64,000 nucleotides of DNA from Phallusia fumigata (lineage: Eukaryota; Chordata; Ascidiacea; Phlebobranchia; Ascidiidae), in the NCBI GenBank assembly GCA_008931825.1, contig QXVZ01001034.1, positions 310,001-374,000 of the forward strand, written 5' to 3'. Made by a program: the position numbers and the translations under genes. The notes under the pieces are model-generated. The model searched no databases, had not been told where the DNA came from, and worked only from the letters and a program-made list of their open reading frames with translations. Shown here piece by piece: positions 11,995 through 25,219 of this stretch. Every line of letters begins with the position of its first letter. Within the stretch, counting starts at the first letter, position 1.

Positions 11995-14046
11995 CATTGT
12001 TCGGTACAAGATACCTACTACTGTTAAACCCTGGCTGGTGTATGCGGGAACTTGTTGCAATGGAACGCTAAGGCGTGTTCGAACCTTAGTGTTTTTTCTT
12101 CATATATAAGCGCTCGTGTGACAAGAGGAAAACAAGTAACCTCAAGTGGTTAGTTCTTACTAAAATACATGTATATTTCTTCAAAACATGTGGGCATCGC
12201 CGGTATCTTTTTCAAATAGAGGGAAATAAATTATACGATATTTTTATCTTCTCTGTTTATTGTAACAAATTATAAATTATATGCACGCGCATATTCATTT
12301 CTAGGATCTGCCCTGAAACTTTTTCTGTTGACCAACAATAACACTGTACTTGTGTGTTAGAATAGGTGAGCAGCAACTCAAAAACTATGTTAGAAATGTA
12401 CGCCAGGCCTGTGGAAGGCGTAACACGAATTGAAACCTGCCGAGCATTTTCATTCAGCTGTAGGAAAATCCGACCTGCGTTGAGATTCGAACCCGCGACA
12501 ACAGACTAGGACGGGCGCTGCACCAACTTAGCTGTACAGACTCGTTGGTCATGCTTGACCAAATTCGAAACACGCCGCTGTCTGCTCTATACATCGAGTA
12601 GGGCCGTTCTTACAGGTATTTGGCTCAAAATGTGGTTGAAGAGCTTTTAATGTGCCACCGTAAGCAATCACAAAAACGTATTTTGGTCAAAAAAATATAC
12701 AAACGCTTTGTTTATCGGCATGTATCCTAATCTCGCCAATCGCTACTTATTTATTCCAGGATTTTTCAACTTTTTTTTAATAGCCCGCCCTTGTATGCTT
12801 GAAAATAACACAAGCTGAAAGTGTTTTTGTATAGGACTTGAAGTGCCCAACATCGTTTAAGAACTTTACCAATGATTTGTCATAACGTTGAAGGTTTAAT
12901 GCTGAAGAAGGTGGTTTCAAAAACTTGTTTGTTGGTCAGAAGTTTTCTATTGTACAATGCGTAACATTTTGCAGTGGTGTTGCATCGGTCCGTGTTTATT
13001 ATGTTTCCCGTTTTAGCATCTTGATATTTCACTCGCATTTAAGTGAAACTTGCGATTAATGGGCACGTATTACTATAGCTTCCGTAATCCATGTGCAATA
13101 TCCTGTGTTTACCTTGTTCACATGTTAAACAGTTTTTCGTCTTGAATTATTGCTATTTGTTAATTTGAATGTAAAAATGTAATGATGATTTCCTCGTTTC
13201 GCAATTTGTGTTTTGCGAAGTGATATTAAAACTTTGAAATAAACGACAACAATGTAACATTTTCTGCTGATAGCGAGGTAGGTACTACTGAATGGCATTT
13301 GGATATTTGTTAACTGCCTTCAGAAGTTCTCCATTAAAAGCTTTAGGTAAATTCGAAAAGCTCTGCTATGTCACTCTGATTTTGATTGGTGATTGACAGT
13401 AATGCAATCAACTCTACATACGATTCACGCAAGTCCAAGTCAGTCAGAGCAAGTCCAATTGACTCATTGCTTAGCGTAAACGTGTCACATTTCCCGTTAC
13501 ATGGCAGATTTTCCACTTTTTTATTGGTTTAAAGTAAGAATGACATTTATGTCGTTGCTTTATAATGCATGTGTTTGGTAAACTACTATACATGTTGATC
13601 AAATATGAACAGTAAGTTAAAGATGGTGCATGTTGCAAAAAAACAAGATAAACATGTTGAATTGCTGGGCTATAAGTTATCATTATGTAAGTAATTTGGT
13701 CACAAATGCTCTTTACAACGACTCATGGTCCGCTCCTGTGCTCAGCACGCCAATGGTGGTCGGCATGTCTGCTTTTTTCAAAATAGCTGTTTCATAATTA
13801 TATTTTCAACAAGCAATAATGAATACGTCCATGATTTACATATAGTCAACCGGAAGGAACAAGGAAATGATGCAGCATTGTTTATCAACATTTTCGGTCC
13901 AATGCGGATTATCGGGTATATAGCGGACACAGATCGCTTTTGTACATATCAAAAGAAAACAACAAAACAAAGCCGGTATATGGAGATGGTACAATTTTCA
14001 ACACTAACTTGTCGTAACTAAATATTCTCCCATCAAGAAACTCGAC
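11995..14046. other. Convergent intergenic region
   Basis: This separates the 3' end of the THEMIS-like gene from the 3' end of the ficolin-like gene. It contains the poly(A) signal AATAAA at 12225-12230 and a family A SINE. I see no supported exon. Confidence 0.6.
12396..12600 (-). mobile_element. tRNA-derived SINE, family A, copy 2 (diverged)
   Basis: It is collinear with 8484-8705: GTACGCCAGGCC, GCATTTTCATTCAGCTG, a reversed B box GATTCGAACCCGCGAC, and the following GGGCGCTGCACCAACTTAGCTG block. It is too degenerate to fold as a tRNA. Confidence 0.68.
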
Positions 14047-15807
14047 CTAATCGTCACACTGAACTTTCATCATGGACGATTTGAGTTCACCCCATTCGTT
14101 TTTCCAAGTATACCAAGTCATCACATTGCCGATAGTGGAAGAGCTTGACCATGGACCATTCAAACGGGCGTAACCGCAACTATAGTGCCACCACGGTCCT
14201 CCATGGTCTGCAGCGCAATTGTGCACAGATCTACAAATAATAACTTCAACACAAACAAGTAGTTTATAAACCAACAAAGAACAAAAACAAGCCAAAATCA
14301 TTTAAATACCTCTAAGTTAAATTGCCTTACCCGACATTTAAAACTACTATGTTAGGCTGTAACTAACCACTACAGACACCTACACATCGTTGTCGCGATC
14401 TGATGTAGAAAACATCATTCCATTCTGGACATGCGGCGACTTGAGCATACTGTCCTTAGCCGAACCGCTGAACCCTGCAAGTGTCAGTTGGTAAGAACTT
14501 GATTCGGCCCCAACGCTAAAGTTGCTGCAATTAACAAAAGAATTGGCGTTGGCAACATTTGGGATTTAAATCTTCACATTTGCAACTTTTAATGGGATCT
14601 AGTTAAAGTTATTCAGAAAATTCAAACAAATATTGCAACCAGTAGATTTGTATATATTCACCTGTACTCGGCATATGCATGGCCGCCATCAAAATCCCAA
14701 ATGTCTACTCGAAGGCGACACCTTCTGGCAGAATTTGTGATCTGGTGAAGTTTTTCCAGACCCAGCCAAAACTCCGACGACAAGTTTCCGAATCCGTGTT
14801 TGTAATCCTCCCAGAGTCTTGCGAAGTTTTCTGAACCGTCGTACCGATGCTGAAACACCTTCGGACATGAAGTAATTTTTTGACGATGTGACCCAGCACT
14901 CTCTTGAACGTTACGAAAGAACTGACCCCATCTCTAAGTTAAACTACTCACCTGCCACCCATCAACACAATAAACTTCATCTCCTGATCTGAGAGTTTGG
15001 CGTCCTCGCAGTAAAGCATTTTTGCACGAAACAGGTATTACATATTTGTAAATCTGCTCCAGTCCTGTGCACAGAGGAGAATTTCTAGTAGGCAAGACTT
15101 TCAACTTGGCTCAAACAAAATTAACTTTCAGTTGTTTTGTCACAGATTTCAGTATGAAAACAAATGTGTAAAAAAACCTGCCTTACTTTTTGTTGTTTGA
15201 TTCAGTAAAATCGATTGTTGCTCCACTTTCTCTATCAAACCTGCAAGTGAAGCGACTTTAGAAAAACGCCCCACATTACTTGTCTGTGACCTAAAACCCA
15301 ACATATAAAGCCAGGACCATTCAGGGTTCGGGGTAACTTGGGTATTTTTTGAACAGGTTTTTGTCATGCTTTTTACAACTACAACCTTCTACTACTGAAA
15401 CAAATATTTTAATTTAGGATTTTGCAACGAAAAATTTTTGTAAAACTAAATAAAAAATTTAATTTCAAACATGGTTTAAAATGATATCGTTTAAAGATCG
15501 TTTTGGAGCTATTAAACCAGTGGCATATCGTAAAAATATCATTTTGTGTTGCTAGATACTTACTAGTGACCAGATTCTTCAGTGCCGTTGCATCCGCAAT
15601 GGGACCTGGCTGGCCTTTTGTCCCCTGGGGCCCAAGCGGTCCCACTTTTCCAGGCCAACCCACTTCACCCTTATCCCCCTTCATAAAACTGCCATCCTGT
15701 CTTTGACTTTCGTCGCAAACTGGAACGAATCTGCATTGTTGTTGTTGTGAAGTAACAGTTGTTCCGAATAATAACAACTCCAACAAAATTAACCTGCTCA
15801 TTTTCAT
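14047..15807 (-). CDS. Ficolin-like lectin (collagen stretch plus FReD)
   Basis: Secreted pattern-recognition lectin of the ficolin type, expected to bind acetylated or other glycans and to oligomerise through its collagen stem. Six exons, 3' to 5': 14047-14230, 14384-14524, 14662-14858, 14952-15064, 15187-15240, 15564-15807. All phases agree and give 310 residues. The start Met at 15807 opens a signal peptide (MKMSRLILLELLLFG). Residues ~44-68 form about eight Gly-X-Y triplets (GDKGEVGWPGKVGP...). A heptad-like neck follows (LVTSLIEKVEQQ), as in ficolins. The FReD shows CKNALLRG, WQVFQHRYDGSENF, YKHGFGN, FWLGLEKLHQIT, the calcium-site segment STSDRDNDV, NCAADHGGPWWHYSC and MMKVQCDD. The segment between the first FReD cysteine and VYC is shorter than usual. 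Orthology to a particular ficolin cannot be told. Confidence 0.9.
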
Positions 15808-17503
15808 GTGGAAACTTTTCTAATACTCTGAACACGTGAAACATTTTGCGACAACAATATGAAGCACTTTCAATAAGCTTGGGAAAGGCAGAAATCAATG
15901 AAAGCCGCAGTTGATATTGAAATGATCGTTAGAGATCGAGCATTTGTCTGCTTCAAACAATTTCCTAAACTATTGCTGCAACTTGTATCTTATTTTGGGC
16001 GACGTGATCCTGGTTTTATGAAAACTAAAAATATTCGAAAGCTTTCAAGCTAAAAGTTAAAGGCACGGAACAAAACTTATCAGAAATGTTCGAGCCACAG
16101 TGCAAAGCTGAATGCCATATCTGAGTAAACGCTGCAAAGGCAAATTTCGCATACTACAGTTGTTTGTGCAGATTTAAAGCCCCAGGCTGTAAACGTATGT
16201 TAGAAACTCTAGATGTGCAATTATAAAACCACAACTCATCCAAAAGCGCACAACACGCACACAAACAGCCATGTTTACCAAGTTTCGGGGACAAGTAATC
16301 TGTCCTTACAGTATCACACAGACGATTCTGGTAAACAGCACTAACAGTGACACCCGGTGGTCAGTTTTACAACAAAAAACCGTCCGCTAGGTGAATACGC
16401 AGGTTTGAATACAATAAAATAAAATAGACATAAAAATGCGTCTGTTCCAGTTTAAAAACGTATCAACATCTGAAACATGCTGTGGATTGATACAGCTAAT
16501 TTAAACTAGTTTATTTTCTTTTTGTTGTCACCCAAAGCAATGCTTAGTTATTTGGTTCACTATCAAGCTTTCTGGTTTATTTCAGTTTCGCTGAGTCGTA
16601 TCCATTTGTTCATAGTTTTGTGGACTTCGTAACTTCAATTTGATCCTAATTAATATCTTTTCCGGATTAAAACACGTTGTTGGATGTTTGTTGCAAAAAA
16701 ACGAGACGATTTCAGGAAGGAAAAGAAAGAGAACGTTAATGGTGCACATATTCAGATAAAATAAGCAAATTCAAACTGCTTCATGTCACCGATGTGGAAC
16801 CAATACTGCGTTTTGATGTATGGAGAGCGGTTAGTAGGAAATGAAAGGAAGCACTTTAGCAAGTTTTGAACTCCCTTGAGTGCATTTTGACAGCGTATTG
16901 TTTTCAAACGTTTGTCGTCACCAAACCCAACACCTCCTTCGTGTGCGGTGGGGCTGACTGGGGTAATGTGGGGCTTTGCAATCAGAGTTCGATTAAAACT
17001 GGTGCCAATGTGTCAGCACCCACAGAATAGCTGCGGACAAAGAAAATGTCCCGACCCGTTCATCAAGTGAAATCGTCCGTGCTGGGGTGATGATATACAG
17101 CATTCCTGCCTATTAAGATCATCCTTGCGGTCGGCTTAACTATGTGCGGTTTTGCCACGGGGCTATGGGTATAAGTGTCTGGTATAATCCTGCTGATGTA
17201 CTGAATAATGATGTCTCCACGCAGAAGACTAGCGCTTGCAGATTTGTATTGGCTTTAAACGTACAGTTTAATATCAGGTATAATTTATAACATAACTTTG
17301 TTTTGTGTAATGCGAACAAAACTTGAATTTGGTTTAAGCGCTATTTGAGTAAACTCCGGTTTAGGTTTTACCTATCGATGCTCTGTACACAACTTCGTCT
17401 TAAATATGTCGATCACAATGCATTCGTAACTGCATGCGCTTTTATAAATGTGGTGGGGTTAAAAATGAACTATTGTATACCAAGTGAAAAAAACTTGTTT
17501 CTT

Positions 17504-17635
17504 TAATATCACAAAAATAAATATAATAGGTTATTAAAAAAAAAGTTCTTTAATAACATAAAATCAGGTGATTTTTTAATATCACAAGAATAAATATAAT
17601 AGGTTATTTAAAAAAAGTTCTTTAATAACATAAAA
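17504..17635. repeat. Tandem duplication, ~73-bp period
   Basis: Two consecutive AT-rich units share TAATATCACAA, AATAAATATAATAGGTTATT and GTTCTTTAATAACATAAAAT. They lie in intergenic DNA. Confidence 0.8.
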
Positions 17636-20600
17636 TATTTTTATTCTTTATTGCGATACTGCGATTCCGGAGGTTTAATTTTGCGCTTCGGAATCATTTA
17701 GGTTACACGTTATTACGATTCAAATTATCCCAGGTCTGCAGAACTGTTCGCAACAAATTGTCTGCGAGTCACCCTTGGTAAGATTCGAACCCACAGTGAC
17801 AGTGGCGGTGCAGTTTAAACTTTATAGTTTGTTCGCAAACTTTACGTTTCTGTGATGTTGTATTCGTCTTAAGAATTCCTTTTTTAACAAACTATAAATC
17901 AGGTGGAACAAAATAGTTTTGTCCAATTATCAGATGACATTGGTTTTATAGAAGAGGATTAGCCGATTTTCATCCTGAGCCTTAGAAGTAAAACGTTTCA
18001 CCCTCTAAAGAAATCTAATTCGCAACAGTGCTATGCCTATTATACGAAGTAACGAGGAACTCGGCGTTTTCTGCAAACAATATTTGCGTTTCTAAACAAG
18101 AAGTATTTGGATAAGTGGCTGTTTAGTTTAATGGTAAATATACCAAAGTAATTAAATATTTTTAAATGCTTAAAATCTTTAAATTATTTACTTATTTACC
18201 CTTGCGTATTTTTAATCGCAAGCTTTGTTAAATCGCAAGTCTTTTCTTATTTGGGAGATGCGTTTGGGCAAAATTAACTAATTGGTTGGTAAGTGCCTTA
18301 CAAACATACCGCTATCACGCAGAAAAATCTGTCGATGCCCATAAATAACTGCGTACGATAGCACAGGAATACACCTGAACAGCAAATCGCAGCAACCGGT
18401 CTATTGCTCAAAACAGTGATACACAGTCGCCATTTTTGTTGCGGTGACAAAACCCAGCAGTCAGGGCAGAAGTTAATTCCCCATGCCACCACAACATAAA
18501 TGCATCTCCCAATAGCAACAGACAGTGTCTGAAATCAAAACCAATCGACCGCGGGGCCACACCGCACAGTAGGGCCAAGAGCACAAGTTTATTGCATGGG
18601 GATTAGGATTCGTGTTGTGTGTCTTCAAGGTAAAATGACAAGGCGAAGAACGTGACTATAACGCAAAACGGCAAATCATGCTGGCACTCTATAGTCGCTG
18701 CTGTGTCGAGCCTCGCTTTGTCCGTGGTCGTTGCGTTAACGGGAGTTAGGACTGCTTGTTTGTCTATTTTGTGCTCGGCTTTGTGTTTTGGTTGTGATTT
18801 GACATTGAGGTTCGTCACACTTGGTATCGATTTCATTGGGAAATGGAATTTGGTCATAACCGAGGCCGATGATGTCATGTTAAGAAGATTTGTAAACAAG
18901 GTTTGGGGTTTAATGGACCGTGGATTTGTTTTATGAAACATTACAATTATTTTTGGTCGCTAATATATTGTCCCAAACGTAACTTTTAGAACATCAATTA
19001 ATTAGCTTTTGATATATTTAGAAAACACGTCAAAAGGCGGTTTGTTTGCGCGTGAAGTAGAACAGAAAATGAAATGTTTGAACTTGTAAGAAAAAATGTC
19101 GTATTTCGTCTTTTTTAATCGATATAGGGTTTCCTAGATGTTCACAAACTTACGTAGTCCTTAATTTAATTTGTAAACTCGACCTTCTGTAGTTGAAAAA
19201 GGCATACTGGCGTACATGTAATCGGCAACATCGACCAAACGAAGATCCAACAATGACTATTAGATACAAATATAGTGTGCAGTGTGCAAATCATATTGCC
19301 GTACCATTGCCACTCGTAACGGAATGCGGGCAAGGTGCCAGTAGCAGCAGCAGCAGCGGCGGTGGCCGGGGCTTATCGGAAAGTAGAGCTTATCGTCGGG
19401 CAGCACCTGGGCCAAGGGACCTACGAGCCGACTCTAAGTAGTTTGGTAAACTGGCCACGGCACTTCAGGTGTTCAAACAAGCGAGAGCACAGTTAAGATA
19501 ACACTTTGGGACTCGAGCAAACAGCAAACTGCTGCCTAGCGGGGATCCAGAGCCGACTGCGACAGTTGGAATTTTTCCCGCTTGGAAAATGTGGGAGTTG
19601 TCAAAATTTGACATGAACAAAAAATCGGGCGTAAATGTCTATTTTTTTACACGGAATATGCGGAAATTTTAGGTTTACATATGAAACTTAAGTCGCATTA
19701 TTACTTGGGCGTTTAAATTTCGTCTACCAAGTAACGAACAAAAAAAAACCTACACACAGCTTTCCACAGTAACCTTCGCCCGCTAAAGATTCGTGGTAGA
19801 TTAACGTGAAGATAAAAATCGCCGGTTTAGTTATGGGTTCCATAATTTTGTGTGTGTTTTAAAACAAAACAGAATGAAAAACAATATTCTGGTTTGTTTG
19901 CATTTGATTTACAACCACGTATTTTGAATTTAAAGACAATTTGGTGATTTGATTAACAAATAACCTTCGTAGGTTAATTACCTAGATAATCTTGTGCTTG
20001 GGAACTTGAAATTTTAACTGTGCGATGTCAAAAACTCTTTGTAGAAGAAAGGGTGTAAAATAAAAAAAAAACGGAATACCAAAATCACGATGAATGTGGC
20101 AGCCATTTTGAAATTTGGTTCAAACTGATCGGGCGATCGAAACATGTTTTTACCCACAAAGAGTTTCACAGCGATGGGAAGTTAGTGAGGTTGGTAGGTT
20201 CTGTTTTATCCCGTAGGTCGCGTTTTAAAGAAATGTTTTGGTTTAAACAAAGTCTCAAACAAAACAACTCATTTAGGCCTATTATTTCCGATTCCTATTT
20301 TTTCGTCGACTTTAATTCCGTTTTTATTTTATTTTGAGCCGCTGAAACTTTTGCTTCGTTACATCGACATAATGACCAACGTCTGTAACTTTATCAAACA
20401 CCCTTGCGATGCTGTTTGGACTATATTTTTTATTTTTTGTGTAAATATTATGAATATACATTATTTACTCCACGTATACTGGGCTGTATAGCTTCGCGAC
20501 AATCGTTGTGGTGTTTTTTAGACGGTTTCAGCGTTTGGAAATTTGCCTTATAGGAGCTTATTTAACTTACTTTTCATTTGTTTATCCTCGGCCCGCAGAA

Positions 20601-23600
20601 AAACAAATCGTAAGAGTGATATGTTATTGTGAAATTTTAATTTTTAATTAATCTGGAGACCACATAACGTTGTTCTCCATGTTTTGTTAGAAATGGGAAA
20701 ATAGAAAAACTCGCAATGGTCCATTGAAACAGATATTGTCTAGATCTAGTCGGTTTCAAAATTTTTATTTGGTCTTATGTTTTCGGTCAGTATGTTGTGA
20801 TAAATTTACAATCTATCCTGGGCGTGGTGATATGTTTTTATTGTTGCCCTTCTTTGTCTTCGTTACAACACCCACCCTTGTAAAACGTAACCACATTATC
20901 AGGGGCACCAAAAATATACACAAGCTTAAAAAAAGATCAACATCCAATCTGTGCCGTTAACGCCTTTACCAAAAAACGTGGACCTCAATCGATTTGGAAT
21001 CAATTGGGGTTGAGCAAAAGAAAAGCGCTCATCTGCGGAACGCCAACGTCGCTGAAAAGCGTCAATTCAGTGAGCGTATAGTTGTTCAAACAGCAACAGA
21101 TTTCCAGCGACTTTGGCCAGGAGGGCCACATTGAAATCTGGGAGAGTTATTTGCTTAAAAGCGACCAGGCAGATGTGTTGGGCGAGGCTGTGGGAATAGG
21201 ATAGCCCCGTGTTGGGAGTGCTACGCACTGGTAGCAAAAGAAAGGGTTTAAAAAATGCGTGATTTGTGCCACTATGACAGAAGTGCGGTGGCTTTTGCAC
21301 TGTTGGTCCAAACAATGTGAGGGAAACTTTGTGAGTATTTTTGGATTTGCTAAAAAAGTTGAAATATTTTCATAAATTTTCGAAACAATATTTAATTTTT
21401 ATAACTTTGTTGTTGCTGCACTGGTTAAAAGTTTCTTAAAACCTTTCGATACTTCGGAAGTATAGTTTAGTTTCGTTTATTCGCGCTCGTTGAGCAGCGG
21501 GGTGGCGAAAGACCCTGGGGTCACCTTGTCAGCTACCCCTAATAATACAGATATCATAGTGTTTTTTGCATTAGTCGTACTTTTGCGGCCTAAGACTACT
21601 GGAACCAAATGTTTAAATAATTACCGCATGATAAATCAGTTATGCGTGAAAACAGGTTGCTTTCTCCCCTTTTCCAGATCTGTTTGTTGAAAAGTATGTC
21701 TCTGTAACGAATTTTCACCACTAAACCGAAACCGAACTACCACCAACAGGGTTCGAAGAACTTTTACCAACCATGGTTGTTATTCGAAAACCGATTAAAG
21801 TTCATACCTTACCATGGGCGGTAACCGCAACACTACATGCAATTTGGGTGGAAACCATTCTCAGAAAAAAACTTGTAAACTCTTCGGCACCTGACTGTTG
21901 ATTCCAGCGCATCAACGAGATTTAGCCCATAACCAACACAGTTTTAGATGCGGCAAAACGTGAGAGTAACGTGTTAACTTGCAAAGTTACCCCAGATGCG
22001 CATGACAAGCCGTAAACGGTCTCCTGGCACTGCGGTTTGTTTCAGAACTGGAATACGCCGCTTTGTGGTGAGCAGGACCTTCAAACAAGCGCCTCGCATC
22101 CTTAATCCCACGTCAAACATTTCATTACTGCACTCACAAAGGTGACCGATCCTCGCTGGCGTCATCAAACACACCGCGGACTCGATACGACCCGTTTTGT
22201 AATCTAAGAAAGATGTAGAAGCGAGCCGGGATTGATGAAACTAGCTAAGACAGAATTATACCAACTTATGACATATTTATTGGGGATTTGTATGAACGCA
22301 TTTAGTAGGATATGCTGGTCAAATGTCTTGTTGTTTTTTAAACCACGTTTTGCTGAGGAAAGGAGGTTCTTGTTCATTTTTTTCATTTTTTATAGCACAC
22401 AGTGGTAATGTGCATTGGTATGAATTGTGTTTGACTGTTTGAAATGACGTAAAGCATAAATCTAACTGATATTCATGCTGTTGGCAATATTTTAGATATT
22501 TACAAGAGGGTTTCGGACCGACCAATTTGTACTTTCCATAGTTAGGTTATGTACATTTACATTTGTTACTGAAAACAACTCAATACTACATTGACCTTAA
22601 ATTAAGGTTTAGTGGCTCTGGTGAACCTAAATTTTTTTCGTAAATTTAGGGTCATGTCGACATTGTAGCGACTCGAGTAAAGCCGTTTGTTTACGCAGTT
22701 CTTCGTAAAATTGTTTACGCATTTTACGCAGGCTTGATTCTACACGAGACTCTGTACCATAGGTTCCCTCACGTCAAGTATAATGGCTATCTATAATGAA
22801 CAGGAGGCAGAGGAAGCAAGGTTTAGCTTGGTACTGTCGTTCAAGTAAAGATTATCAGGGATTTTATCACGTTCGATAGATTCCCTGCTGAGACTTCAGT
22901 ACATTTTTTAAGCAACGTACACAGGACAAATACACGCAAAAAAGGTTCCCACGTAATGGTTCAAAATGAGAGTTTTAGGATTGTAGACTGTTAAATAATG
23001 TTATGCCTCGTTTAGATTAAAAAACTCAAATAGCGACAAAGCAGAGCAAAGTACATCTGTAGCAGCAAAAAATGCTTTTGTCCATCAACAAGAATCAATA
23101 CAATGAACGTGTAATGTGACCAACTTGAAAATTTCTAACCGCTAAAATGTCGTTAAATTAACGTGTAACAGAGGCTGGGAGTGCAAACATCCAACACACG
23201 TACAATAGAAACAAGTTTCGTCGCAAGATTATTGTTTCAATGTTTGGCCGGGAAGCCGATACCGCACCTTGGTCAATGTTGGGCGACGGAACAAAGACCG
23301 AGAAGCTTCGTATCGGAGGTAGCGGCGTAAAAGAAGTGCGACGCCCCAATCGCCAGCCTATGCAATGTGCGGCTAAACAAAGGGCCGAATAACCGCTGAG
23401 AGAAAACGCTTCTTTATTGCAGCTCGTTAAGAGACCGTTCCCATTCATCTCTACGTCCATGTTTGCTCAGGGCTGAGTGACGTTCCGACATATTCTCTCT
23501 GGCGTGAAAGGCCCCGAAATTTACGCGCCGCGCTGCTCAAGGTTGCGCCCCAGGAATATCAAAGCACCCCTCGGTCCCCAGGTACGGCTTAAAAGCGTGC

Positions 23601-24689
23601 TAGGTTCGGGTCTAAATCAATTTGTAAATAGCATGCCGCATGCCATGGAAAGGCCTCGCCTTGTCGTCACATTAAAACGTCACGCTGTCCACGTCACCAC
23701 AGGCCACGCTTTGGGTTTGAATCGCGGAAATCGCGGTTTTGTTCCCGAGTTTTTTCGTAAGATCGTAATTGCGCCAGGCGCAGGGGTGGTCGGTTATGCG
23801 CTGGAGATGAAAGAGCGTCGTCACCCCATTGGGCGTAGGAGTAAGCGTTGAGAAGTCGGGAAGTTAAAAATAGATTTTCAATTTTTATCCCCGTTTTGCA
23901 CGATAGATTGGAGTTAAAACGTCATTTTTAGGAAACCTCAATGGGTAGAAAATGTAGAAAGTTTCAAAGCAAACTCGCCAATCGAAAGCTGTGAAATTAA
24001 CGTAGTTGGGCGTCTAAAAACATCCAAAAAAATCTGAAAAAATCCAGAGAGCTTGTACAAAGTATGGTGCATATTATGCATGATAGGAGACTACAAAGGT
24101 AATGCGCCGCTTGCTTTGTAGTGATTGTGGATATGTGATGACTGAAAGAAACAAACATCTACTTTAACCAAAAAAGTCACTAAAGTTTACTTTCGAAACA
24201 TGTTTAACTTTAACATCATAAAACTTCCAGTTGCTAGTTTTGTTTGTCAACGACTAAAGGTGTGGTGTCAGCACGATGACCACTCAAAAACCATTTGGTC
24301 TGGGTGTTCATAGCGTATCCCTGGTAGTCCGGTTCGTTTAACAACTACAAGTATCAATATGTAAGCACAGCATAAAATGCGCGTGATGGTTGCGATGTCC
24401 CGGCACGTCGGTGTCGCACCTTGGGTCGTGTTGTGTCCAGTTTGTCCAGTGGACACGGCGTTTTGAGAAGGCAAACACGCGCCGTCGGAACGCGCCGCCT
24501 TCAAAGACTTTATTGCGCCTCGGGATTTCGAGTTAACGCATAGAGCCCCGGTGCAGTCTAGTGTAGGGTTTGGGGTGATTTATGCGCCAAGTAAAACCTC
24601 AAGGGTGCGGGAATTTGATATTGTTCGTGTGTGGTTAAGAATCTAGATAGAAATGTTTTGTGGAAAATTACATTTTTGTGAACTTAGCG

Positions 24690-24770
24690 TTGGAGTGACG
24701 TATATAAGTTTGGGCGGACATTTTGTTTGGAAGCTTTGTAGCTTGCAATGTGCAGCGTGAGGCAGGTAAA
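24690..24770 (+). promoter_or_regulatory. Possible TATA promoter
   Basis: TGACGTATATAAG combines a CRE half-site with a TATA-like TATATAAG near 24700, followed about 60 bp later by GAGGCAGGTAAAAAG, which could act as a splice donor. It might be a distal non-coding first exon of Sim or an unrelated transcript. There is no independent support. Confidence 0.2.
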
Positions 24771-24997
24771 AAGCTATGTACTGGTGGTTGGAAGTTTACT
24801 TGCACTTAATATACTTCCCGAATTTGAAATACGAGGCATCGCATTTACATCAAAACGCGAACAGATTTGGACAAAATGGTTGCAAGGGGTTTTTTAACAG
24901 ACCGGTACTGTGACTTCGAATGAGAGAATCGTTTTTCAGGACCCTACATCTGTATGTCAATTCTAAAGGAGATTGTTTGGGTAAACACGACTTAAAC

Positions 24998-25219
24998 CAG
25001 TGGTTCTCAAAATGGGGTCAGTGGTCCCCTAGGGGTCCGTGAGGCGATTTTAGGGGCCCGCGAAGCGTCTTTAGTCTCTCTTAGTCGATGTTGTATCGCG
25101 TGATTACTGATACTACGATCAAGTAAAGTTAATTCGAGCCAATCTTGAATGGTCCGCGAATCATCGAAAAAATTGCAGGGGGACAATCATGCATTATTTC
25201 AAAAAGTTGGGAACTACTG
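24998..25219. mobile_element. hAT-like MITE
   Basis: The left end CAGTGGTTCTCAAAATGGGG and right end AAGTTGGGAACTACTG form the usual hAT-type inverted termini. The flanks ACTTAAAC and CCCTAAAC match at 6 of 8 positions. No ORF. Confidence 0.68.

Noticed and set aside
18652-18936. Hydrophobic 94-codon ORF that could be a membrane protein
   Set aside because: There is no splice context, paralogue or recognisable motif, and an ORF of similar length overlaps on the other strand. It is not distinguishable from chance.
19193-19441. ORF with a Ser/Gly run from AGC/GGC repeats
   Set aside because: The run is a short triplet repeat; the rest has no similarity and no splice support.
23477-23851. 124-codon ORF with basic composition
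   Set aside because: It lies in a locally GC-richer patch where long ORFs arise easily. No recognised motif.
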